Assembly (NCBI GenBank): GCA_035516255.1
Contig: DATJAL010000016.1
Coordinates: 1-64,000, forward strand
DNA from: Chitinivibrionales bacterium
Lineage (GTDB): Bacteria > Fibrobacterota > Chitinivibrionia > Chitinivibrionales > FEN-1185
DNA length: 64,000 nucleotides
Direction: 5' to 3'
The translations under genes and the position numbers were made by a program. Below the pieces are notes generated by a model that saw only the letters and a program-made list of their open reading frames with translations, made no database searches and had not been told where the DNA came from. Positions within the stretch are counted from its first letter, which is position 1; each line of letters starts with the position of its first letter. Shown here piece after piece: positions 51,654 through 59,156 of this stretch.

Positions 51654-53243
51654 TTAACGTCCCTGTTCGCCCGGAATCCTTCCGCCCTCTTGCTTCGAAG
51701 CTTCACTCGCTTTTTCATTCTTTTCCACGTCCAGAATTGCATTGACCAGATCTTCGGTGGGGTAAGGATGCGGCTCGCTCAGAAACGCTCCGGTGGTGAA
51801 AAGCCTGAGGTCGGTCTCGGCGGCCATGGGGTCCTCCTGCGGCAGTTCCACGGCGCGCCTGCTCTGGCCGTTCGAATCAACATAAGCAAAGTAGAGCCGC
51901 GTAAACATAATGTCCCTGCGTTTTGAGCCGAACATGATCCAGCGGTCGTTGGCCGACCAGCGCACCATCGATTCGGCCTGCGGGCTGTTACAGGCCATTG
52001 CGCTGTAGGCGCGGGTCCTGGTGTCCATGAGATACATGTCGGCCTCGGGACAGTTGATGGGAAACACGCCGTAGTCGGTGAGGAAAAACACCACGAACCG
52101 TCCGTCGTTGGAGGCGCTCGGCTGCAGGCAGCTTTTCCCGGTCTGCCGGGCGGTGAGCAGCGTTTCCGGTTCCCCGAACGTTCTTGTCGCCCCGTCATAC
52201 GAAACCCGCATGAGGTCGTATTTCACGTCTTTGTAATTTTCGGGCAATACCCGTTCTTCCTTCAGCTTCGGCATGGGCCAAATCACGGGGCACCGCGAAA
52301 AATAAAGATATCTGCCGTCGCCCGACCAGTTCGGCCACGTCTCGTTGAAGTCCGGCGTTGACAATTGCGGAATGAACCTGATCTCGCCCGTCGCGATGTC
52401 GTACAGGCCGAGGTCCGCCGAATATTCGAACTGCAGCCGGTCGTCGTTGCTCTTGTTGCCGATGAACGAGAAAAAGCCCATCTTGACAGCCGCGAAAGCC
52501 ATCACCGTGCCGTCGGGATGGATGCTGGTGAGGGAGATGAGGCCGCGCGGCGTCATTGATCGGGTCTCGAACCGCACGGTTCCCTTGTGCATGATGACCA
52601 TGCCGGGCCCACGGTCGTGGGAGCGCCTCACGTGAAACAGCATGGTCTCGGTCCGGTCCGCTCCCGAGGTGTGGCAGTTGATGCAGTAATTCCTGATCTG
52701 CCGCCGGTGAAGCAGGAGCCGTTCGTCGAAATTCTCGATGTTTCGCTGGTATAATCCCATTTCGGGATTCGGGTTGAAGAACAGCGTGGAGAGTTTCCGG
52801 TAGGTGCAGTAAGGGTCTATTTTTTCCTTGGCGATTTCATTGGTAACGGAAACAAACCGCGTCCATTTTTTTTCCTTTTTGACATATATGTCCATCCGAT
52901 ATGATTGGCCTGCGTTGCCGGAGAGCAGCTTTTTCCATTTACCGAAAGGAATTTTGACCGCCGGCGTTTTCGAGGCGACTGCAAAGGGTTCGCCAACCTG
53001 CCCCATGAACTGTACAAAGTATGCGTCCGCCGGCTCCTCAATCAGGAAATTGAGCGGCGCGATGTTGGGAGGGACGGTGACGTTGGTATAATCTGGCTTG
53101 ATCCGCGGCACCGTGTAAACCACCTCGCATGACCGCAGGTCGGGTTTCGGCGGAACAGACAATAAAAAAAACAGGATGCCGCCGGCCGCGGCGCCGATGC
53201 AAAGAAGCAATAAATATGCTGTTTTAATCTTTATTGTTTTCAT
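51654..53243 (-). CDS. Periplasmic TolB-like beta-propeller protein with one c-type haem motif
   Basis: This 529-aa protein starts at ATG 53243; the extension further upstream runs through the neighbouring gene. An N-terminal membrane anchor or signal (AYLLLLCIGAAAGGILFFLL) precedes a beta-rich domain. CINCH at 187-191 is a CxxCH haem-attachment motif. PD40/TolB-type blades follow (IHPDGTVMAFAAVK, WPNWSGDGRYLYFSR, SASNDGRFVVFFLTDYG, VRWSANDRWIMFGSKR). A short C-terminal tail ends the protein. It overlaps the membrane/TPR gene by 20 nt. Similar pairs occur in Bacteroidota, from memory. A surface electron-transfer or redox-sensing role would be inference. Confidence 0.8.
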   Translation of the reverse strand: MKTIKIKTAYLLLLCIGAAAGGILFFLLSVPPKPDLRSCEVVYTVPRIKPDYTNVTVPPNIAPLNFLIEEPADAYFVQFMGQVGEPFAVASKTPAVKIPFGKWKKLLSGNAGQSYRMDIYVKKEKKWTRFVSVTNEIAKEKIDPYCTYRKLSTLFFNPNPEMGLYQRNIENFDERLLLHRRQIRNYCINCHTSGADRTETMLFHVRRSHDRGPGMVIMHKGTVRFETRSMTPRGLISLTSIHPDGTVMAFAAVKMGFFSFIGNKSNDDRLQFEYSADLGLYDIATGEIRFIPQLSTPDFNETWPNWSGDGRYLYFSRCPVIWPMPKLKEERVLPENYKDVKYDLMRVSYDGATRTFGEPETLLTARQTGKSCLQPSASNDGRFVVFFLTDYGVFPINCPEADMYLMDTRTRAYSAMACNSPQAESMVRWSANDRWIMFGSKRRDIMFTRLYFAYVDSNGQSRRAVELPQEDPMAAETDLRLFTTGAFLSEPHPYPTEDLVNAILDVEKNEKASEASKQEGGRIPGEQGR

Positions 53244-55743
53244 TGTTCCGCATCGATTCCAGGTATAGATCCAGGTAAAAATAGGTATTCCGGAAGCCGT
53301 ACACCGCGTCGAGGGGCGGCGCATTGGGATCGCGGTTACGGAAGGCGCCCATGAACCTGTCGTACAAGAGTTTTGTGGCCGGCTCGATGGCAATCGAATC
53401 CACTTTGAACTGCGGCGCACCGCTCATGTTCATCTGCAGATATGCCTGCTGGTAAAGCCGGTGGTAACCGGGCACGTTCAGATCGTTTAGCAGATGTAAA
53501 GAAGAGGCGAGCTTCTTCTCCCTGAGGAACAGCAAATTATAAATCATCCAATATTCGAAGGCCATTCTGTTGCCGGGATTGTCCTTGAGGAGTATTTCGA
53601 GCAGGGCCAGGACATTAGTGTTGTTTCCCATGAGCTGCCTGCCCCTGAAGGCCTGCTCCCGGAGCCGTTTGATTTCCGGCGCGGCCGGCCCGGATGCCGG
53701 ATTGTCAAGATACCGCTCGTACGGTTCCGCCCATGCGGCGCATCCCGGCTGTTGTTCCAAGGCCCTCAGAAACACCCGCGCCGTGTTCGGCTGGTCTTTC
53801 ACGCAATGGATTTTGGCCAGCAGAAGGAGAATGAGGGGATGTTTTGCCTCGGCCAGGATGTTGTACGCCTCCTCCTCCGCCGGCGATATCAGGCCGAGCT
53901 CGAGCCATGTCTCGACATACTGCAGGCGAACATGCGCGTCTTCCAAGCCGGGAAGAACGTAATTCGGATTCTGGGGGATCATGAAAAAATCGTCGCTCAT
54001 CCGTCCGGTTTGAAACAGCGCGCGGTTTATGTCCATTCGGACATTGGCGTTCAGCGATTTTTCGCCCAGATACCGCGCCTCCCAAAGCACCTTGTCCCAT
54101 TGTCCGGTCCTCGCCATGTAATTGAGACGGAACCTGGCATGCCGTTCGAAATCAAAGGTGACACCGGCAGCCACCAACCCTAAGACAAGAAGCATGAGCA
54201 AACTTGTGATGGCGACGCCGGACCGCTTTAAGGGACGATCCAGGAAATCAGACAAAGCGGTTGTAAAACGCAATGGCGGTTTTTGCTCCCTTGCCGGAAT
54301 GACCAGGCCCTTGTCTAAGTGGAATTTTCTCCAGGAAATTCCCCAACCGGCGACAACCATGAGGAGCGGAAAAAACTGCATCATTCTCAGGACACAGGGC
54401 CCCTCATTGGTTTCGGCATGCAATAAAAACGGGTTAAACGGAATCAAGGCCTGCGTCCATGCTTTTTGTGCAATAAGGGTAATAACAAATGACAGCGCGA
54501 GTGCCGTGATACCAAGAATCATGATCCGCACCGGCTTTTTATTCAGGTGCCATTCACCGAGGATGCACGCCGATGCAAAAATGAGAACATAGGCGCCGAG
54601 AAAATAAGTTGTCAAGAGGGAAAGCAGAAAGAATGCCACAAACCTGATCGCAGCGCGCATCCGTGAAAACCGGAAGTAAATCAACAATGAAACGGATAAA
54701 GAGAGGATGATCTCGATAAAAAACAGAACCCCATATCCTACAGGTGCATTGGTCATGGTCGCTTCGTGGATCCAGAGCCGGGGGCCTGTAACGGGTATCA
54801 GCGTCAAGTAGGCGTGAAGAAACCTGTCAAGAAGAAAACCCGCGCCGACAAGGGCGGCGGCCGCACAAAACAGGGTCCCCGAGCGCCACGAAAAAGCGCC
54901 CGCATCCGGGGCGTCTTCCGGCGTTCTCGCAAGTAAACTCACCTGATCCGCCCGTTTTATGATCCACGAAAGCAGCATGGAGAAGGGAACCGAACAAGCG
55001 AAACCGTAGAGGGTGATATAATCTTTTGTGGAGCAGTCATACCATAAATAATTCGAAAGCGAGTTCATTCTCGGAAGCCCGGTGGGCCAGACAACCAGGC
55101 GGGCCACGGCCGGAATGCAAGCGCTCATGACGACAATGAGCGACACTTTCAAAATGGATTTCCCGGCAAAGATTTCATGAAGAAGACAAATGGCGCAATA
55201 GATGAAAAAGACATTTTCTCCGACAAAATAGACCACTGCCGCAAACACAATGAAAACAGGGACTCGTATCATCGACGATTTGGGCAAATTGACATAGAGG
55301 ACACTGAGGGCAAGCGCCAGGAAAAAAGGAAGCAGATTGGCGTAAATGAAATCATGTTCCAGGGGCAATGCAAGGATCATCAAAACCGGGAGATAAGGAA
55401 TTGCCTTTGCTTTCGCGCCGGTCGTCGAGGATGCCAGAAGTGTCGTGATCCAGAAAAGGCAAATGCCGCAGACCGTAAAAAGCGCCGGCCCGGCCCATCC
55501 GAAGACAAGATAGCGCAGGATGAAATCGGCGCAGAGCAGGCTCAGCTGGCACGGCGCTTTCCACAGGTCGATCAGCAGCACCTCTTTCTGGGTAAAAAGA
55601 TGAAGGTCGCCCAACGTCGTGTGGGCAAAAAAGCGAAGCTGCGGATCAACAATGAAATAAAAATAGAGGAAATAAAACGTAAAAAAAACTATGTGCGGGA
55701 TGGCCCGTGAATAAAGAGAATTTTGCGCAGGATTTTTCAACAT
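53224..55743 (-). CDS. Large membrane protein with C-terminal TPR-like region (DUF6057-like)
   Basis: This 839-aa protein has residues ~1-520 holding about twelve hydrophobic helices with long runs of aromatic residues (IPHIVFFTFYFLYFYFIVD). Residues ~530-839 are soluble and helical with TPR-like pairs (AEEEAYNILAEAKHPLILLLLAKIHCV, NTARVFLRALEQQPGCAAW). The layout recalls GT-C-like/DUF6057 membrane proteins of Bacteroidota. No catalytic motif is evident. Weak Shine-Dalgarno before ATG 55743. It is upstream of, and overlapping, the haem/propeller gene, so the two are co-translated. Confidence 0.7.
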   Translation of the reverse strand: MLKNPAQNSLYSRAIPHIVFFTFYFLYFYFIVDPQLRFFAHTTLGDLHLFTQKEVLLIDLWKAPCQLSLLCADFILRYLVFGWAGPALFTVCGICLFWITTLLASSTTGAKAKAIPYLPVLMILALPLEHDFIYANLLPFFLALALSVLYVNLPKSSMIRVPVFIVFAAVVYFVGENVFFIYCAICLLHEIFAGKSILKVSLIVVMSACIPAVARLVVWPTGLPRMNSLSNYLWYDCSTKDYITLYGFACSVPFSMLLSWIIKRADQVSLLARTPEDAPDAGAFSWRSGTLFCAAAALVGAGFLLDRFLHAYLTLIPVTGPRLWIHEATMTNAPVGYGVLFFIEIILSLSVSLLIYFRFSRMRAAIRFVAFFLLSLLTTYFLGAYVLIFASACILGEWHLNKKPVRIMILGITALALSFVITLIAQKAWTQALIPFNPFLLHAETNEGPCVLRMMQFFPLLMVVAGWGISWRKFHLDKGLVIPAREQKPPLRFTTALSDFLDRPLKRSGVAITSLLMLLVLGLVAAGVTFDFERHARFRLNYMARTGQWDKVLWEARYLGEKSLNANVRMDINRALFQTGRMSDDFFMIPQNPNYVLPGLEDAHVRLQYVETWLELGLISPAEEEAYNILAEAKHPLILLLLAKIHCVKDQPNTARVFLRALEQQPGCAAWAEPYERYLDNPASGPAAPEIKRLREQAFRGRQLMGNNTNVLALLEILLKDNPGNRMAFEYWMIYNLLFLREKKLASSLHLLNDLNVPGYHRLYQQAYLQMNMSGAPQFKVDSIAIEPATKLLYDRFMGAFRNRDPNAPPLDAVYGFRNTYFYLDLYLESMRNNENNKD

Positions 55744-55807
55744 GTAATGTACCGTCCGGAATTCCTTGCCTTTAAAAATAGGGCGTGCTCGCGAAAAGGG
55801 GATAAAA

Positions 55808-55838
55808 AAAATAGCCCGGATTTTTTCCGGGCTATTTT
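55808..55838. terminator. Bidirectional hairpin terminator after the GH16 gene
   Basis: AAAATAGCCCGGA (55808-55820) pairs perfectly with TCCGGGCTATTTT (55826-55838) over a five-T loop. The flanking A and T tracts let it work on either strand. It lies about 20 nt past the GH16 stop and upstream of the DUF6057-like gene. Confidence 0.85.
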
Positions 55839-55857
55839 CTTGATAATAAAAGAAATG

Positions 55858-57009
55858 TTATCTTGTTGCCACGTATTTCTGAGACTGCCAATTGCCGTTA
55901 TCAAACAGCCGCACCACATAGGCATTTGCCCCGACGGCAGGCAGCGCCTTCAGCGCATTTTCTCCCTTTTGCATTGCGCGGACCTTACTGGTGTAATCGG
56001 CAACCAGTTTCCCCCTCAGGTCATAAACCTTGAGCTGAGCGGCCGACGGGTCCGCAAGAACGAATGAAGACGGCTTCGGAGCGTGATACCTGAAATCATT
56101 TTTAACACCGATGGTTGGTGCGTTCCTCTGGTACACCCTGACATAATCGACGTCCATGTGCGTCGGGAATATTGAAGCGTCGATGTTCTGTCCCTGGTAC
56201 GCGCCGCCCACCGCGACGTTGATGATCCAGTAGAACGGCGAACGAAACGCCACGGCATTGTCTGGTGTAGTAATGCTGGGGGTGGTGAATTGCGCGGAGG
56301 GGTAATTCGGGCCCCAGAACAACGTGTCATCGAAATAATATTTTACATAGGTTGTGTCCCACAGAACCCCATAGGTGTGGTAGCGGTCGGTGAGGGCCGT
56401 GGGATAATTATGCTGGCAGCTGTGATAGCTCGGTGCGCCATTGATGCCGTAGTGGCAGCATGCGATGAATTCATCGTCGCCCGCAACCGCCGGCACCGGC
56501 TGCGCCGCGTTTGCGGGTACGATGCAGGAACAGGTTCTCTGTTCGTAGAGTTCCATCTCGCCGCAGGTGGGCCACGCAACGCCGTGCTGGATGCTGTTGC
56601 CCAGGAGCCAGCATGCAGACCACAGACCAGGCCCATTCTTTCCATTCATTCCTTGCGGGCATTTAAGGGCCGCTTCAAAATAACCGTAGGTAAATATCTT
56701 CCTGTCATGGGTGTCGATTCGGCCGGAAGGATAAACACCCCCGCGAACGGGAACGGTTATTTTACTTTTGGACCAAATCTTCAAGCTGCCGTTGCTGACT
56801 TCAATGCAACTGTCAACGTATTTCTCCTGTTCTGCGTTGTACACCGGCCCGGTATCGCTGTACCAGGAACTCGTATCCAGCTTGGTGCCGTTGAATTCGT
56901 CGGACCATACAAGTCCCATTTTCAACGTATCGGTAACATTTTTCGGCAAGGCGAAGACGCTCGCCGCACAAACAAAAATCATCAACACAAGTTCACTAAA
57001 TCGTTTCAT
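55858..57009 (-). CDS. Secreted GH16 beta-glucanase-like enzyme with C-terminal sorting domain
   Basis: This 383-aa protein has a signal peptide (LVLMIFVCAASVFA). The GH16 fold is seen in LVWSDEFNGTKLDTSSW, YGYFEAALKCPQG, LWSACWLLG, and YHTYGVLWDTTYVKYYFDD. WIINVAVGGAYQGQ and MDVDYVRVYQ complete it; the last is typical of laminarinase-type members. The catalytic motif reads GEMELYE where ExDxxE is usual: both Glu are kept but the central Asp is Glu. The last ~75 residues (LKVYDLRGKLVADYTSK..., NAYVVRLFDNGNWQSQKYVATR) form a sorting-like domain. Beta-1,3-glucan is the likely substrate. Confidence 0.88.
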   Translation of the reverse strand: MKRFSELVLMIFVCAASVFALPKNVTDTLKMGLVWSDEFNGTKLDTSSWYSDTGPVYNAEQEKYVDSCIEVSNGSLKIWSKSKITVPVRGGVYPSGRIDTHDRKIFTYGYFEAALKCPQGMNGKNGPGLWSACWLLGNSIQHGVAWPTCGEMELYEQRTCSCIVPANAAQPVPAVAGDDEFIACCHYGINGAPSYHSCQHNYPTALTDRYHTYGVLWDTTYVKYYFDDTLFWGPNYPSAQFTTPSITTPDNAVAFRSPFYWIINVAVGGAYQGQNIDASIFPTHMDVDYVRVYQRNAPTIGVKNDFRYHAPKPSSFVLADPSAAQLKVYDLRGKLVADYTSKVRAMQKGENALKALPAVGANAYVVRLFDNGNWQSQKYVATR

Positions 57010-57386
57010 CAGTCCCCCTTTTTAAATTAAATTGGGTTTATCTTTGGTGACGGAAATTCATAGTAAGGCAAAAAGAAACTTAGGTTTTTTAACGCTTGAA
57101 CCGTTTCGCTTAAAAAACGCTTACCTCGTCTATCTAATTGAATTTGCTAATTATCCTGGCCCGTCAATCGCATTTCAAATCGGTTACAAAGCAGTTATAG
57201 GAAAATATAGCACTTTTTGATAAAAATGCAAGAAAAAAATGGTGCATTTGCAAAGCCAAATCTGCCATTAATTAAAGTTCGGATATTGGAAAATGATGGT
57301 TAATGAATTAAAAATAAGATCCTCATTTTAAAATAACCGGAAATTGGCAGCTTACGCTAGCAGCGGATCTATTTGCAGTAGTTTGT
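57010..57386. other. AT-rich promoter spacer upstream of GH16
   Basis: This 377-bp spacer has no gene, between the prs 3' end and the GH16 start. It is clearly AT-rich and should contain the GH16 promoter. No operator or terminator with a convincing U-tract was identified. Confidence 0.45.
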
Positions 57387-58337
57387 CTACATCGTCCCAA
57401 ACAACCCGCTTATCGAGCTGCCCCGGTTGCTGTAGACAATTGCCTTTGCAAAAAGCTCGGAAACCGAAAGCACCACCATTTTAGACATCCGCTTTTCAGG
57501 GGGAATGGTCACGGTGTCGGTGACCACGAGCCGCGAAAGCGGCGATTTGCCGAGCCGCTCCACCGCTTTTCCGGAGAGCACCGCGTGCACGCAGCTCGCC
57601 TCAATCTCCTTGACGCCGAGTGATTCCAGCGCCCGCACCACCTCGAGGATGGAGCCGCCCGTGGCTATTTCGTCGTCGAAGATGAGGGCGCGCTTGCCTT
57701 TGACCTCGCCGATCACGTGGTGGACCTTCGCGCATTCAGAATCGTCGTCTCGGCGCTTGTCGAGGATGGCAAGCGGCAGGCCCAGGTTGATGGCATATAT
57801 GCCGGCGCGCTTCGCGCTCCCGGCATCGGGCGCCACCACCACGCTGTTTTCGATGCCCGCCTTTTCCTTATAATATTTACAAATGAGCTTTCCGGCAAGC
57901 AGGTGGTCCACCGGAATGCGGAAAAAGCCCGCGATCTGCGGCGAGTGCAGATTCATGGTCATGACGCGGTCGGCGCCTGCGGTCTCGAGCAGGTCAGCGA
58001 TCAGCCGCGCCGTGATGGAAATGCGCGGCTCGTCTTTTTTGTCCGAACGCGCATACGGGTAGTACGGCAGCACCGCGGTGATCGAATCCGCCTTTGCATG
58101 CTTGATCGCGTCGATCATGATGAGCATCTCCATGATGTTCTCGTTGACCGGCGGGCACGACGACTGCACCACATACACATCCTTGCCGCGCACGCTTTCG
58201 AGGATCCGCACCTTGATGTTCTCGTTGCTGAACTTGATGATCTCGCACTTTCCCGGCGCGATGCCCGCATGCCTGCAGATTTTTTTGGCAAGTTCGGGGT
58301 TCGAATTGCCGGAAAAGATTTTAAGCGTGTCCTTCAT
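57387..58337 (-). CDS. prs: Ribose-phosphate pyrophosphokinase
   Basis: This 316-aa enzyme makes PRPP from ribose 5-phosphate and ATP for nucleotide, histidine and tryptophan synthesis. It has YVVQSSCPPVNENIMEMLIMIDA, the catalytic YPYARSDKKD, VDHLLAG, VVVAPDAGSAKRA and the PRPP loop ALIFDDEIATGGSI. Two residues often conserved in class I Prs are changed (VVSPDxGG is here VAPDAGS), but the motifs are otherwise full. GAGGCG lies upstream of ATG 58337. The gene follows the DUF4388 gene by 56 nt on the same strand. Confidence 0.94.
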   Translation of the reverse strand: MKDTLKIFSGNSNPELAKKICRHAGIAPGKCEIIKFSNENIKVRILESVRGKDVYVVQSSCPPVNENIMEMLIMIDAIKHAKADSITAVLPYYPYARSDKKDEPRISITARLIADLLETAGADRVMTMNLHSPQIAGFFRIPVDHLLAGKLICKYYKEKAGIENSVVVAPDAGSAKRAGIYAINLGLPLAILDKRRDDDSECAKVHHVIGEVKGKRALIFDDEIATGGSILEVVRALESLGVKEIEASCVHAVLSGKAVERLGKSPLSRLVVTDTVTIPPEKRMSKMVVLSVSELFAKAIVYSNRGSSISGLFGTM

Positions 58338-58393
58338 GGTCTGTCGCCTCTCAGGAATATTTTTTAAAGGAAAGTATAAAATACTATCTCAGA

Positions 58394-58867
58394 TCAGGTT
58401 CGGCCAACACCGTCACCGCCCGCCTTCCTTGTTTTCCGCGCGTCCCACTCAAACGTGATGTCCATGACCGAGTCCGAAATCAGGCGCGGCTGGGAAATGT
58501 GTTTTGGCTCAAAGTAAAAATCGCCGTCTTCAAGGTCGAGCATGGCGAACACCGCCTCGCGCTTGGTGAAATTCCTGTAGAACGCGTCCACCACCTGGCC
58601 CTTGATGAAAATAAGATACCCTTTGCGCCTTCCGCAGTAGATGTGGAGAATGCCCTCGCGCCTGCCGATCTCGAGGAACTGTATCGCGTCAAGCAGATGG
58701 GTCTGCCGAAGGTTTCCCTGGAATGCAAACGTAGTCTTATAATGCTGCTCCTCCTTGACCTCCCTTGGCCGCAGGAAGGAAAAAAGGAAAAGCAGCCCTA
58801 CCCCGCCGCCCACGCCGGTGATGAAGCCGGTGGAGAGAATAACGATGGTAAGGGCGTCCAAAGTCAT
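58394..58867 (-). CDS. Membrane-anchored DUF4388 (PATAN-like) protein
   Basis: This 157-aa protein has one N-terminal membrane helix (IVILSTGFITGVGGGVGLLFLFSFL) and a DUF4388/PATAN domain (about 45-140). The domain reads FAFQGNLRQTHLLDAIQFLEIGRREGILHIYCGRRKGYLIFIKGQVVDAFY in overview, with the characteristic G-x-L...G-x-I-x-D-A pattern. Such domains occur in gliding, two-component and FCB signalling proteins and are thought to mediate protein contacts. No output domain is attached. It lies upstream of prs on the same strand. Confidence 0.8.
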   Translation of the reverse strand: MTLDALTIVILSTGFITGVGGGVGLLFLFSFLRPREVKEEQHYKTTFAFQGNLRQTHLLDAIQFLEIGRREGILHIYCGRRKGYLIFIKGQVVDAFYRNFTKREAVFAMLDLEDGDFYFEPKHISQPRLISDSVMDITFEWDARKTRKAGGDGVGRT

Positions 58868-59156
58868 GATAATAAAATAGTAAATGCGAAAACAAGTTGA
58901 CGGGTTGACGCGTAAACGAGGTGAGGGCGTGGAGGGTTACAAGTTTAGAAGTTGAGTTGTTGGGAAGGTGAGGAGGTAAGAGTTTGAGTGTTAATTTTTA
59001 TCGGAGTGGAGCGGCCTAACAGGTTGTTGAAAAAGCCGTTTTCTCGCCGTCGGTCCAAGGGTGCGCCCAGCGGGAGGTTCGGGCTTGCAGCGGCTGGTGC
59101 CCCGCTACACCCAGGAGAGACCCCGCCCGCCGGAGGCCGAGGTTGGAATATTTTTT
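58868..59156. other. Spacer between relA and the DUF4388 gene
   Basis: No gene is visible. It has a GTTGTTGAAAAAGCCGTTTTC stretch and a GC-rich, hairpin-prone segment (59050-59140) that looks repeat-derived, but no second copy was seen. Confidence 0.4.

Noticed and set aside
53244-53420. Extension of the propeller protein upstream of 53243
   Set aside because: It reads through the membrane/TPR gene in another frame and would bury the signal peptide inside the protein.
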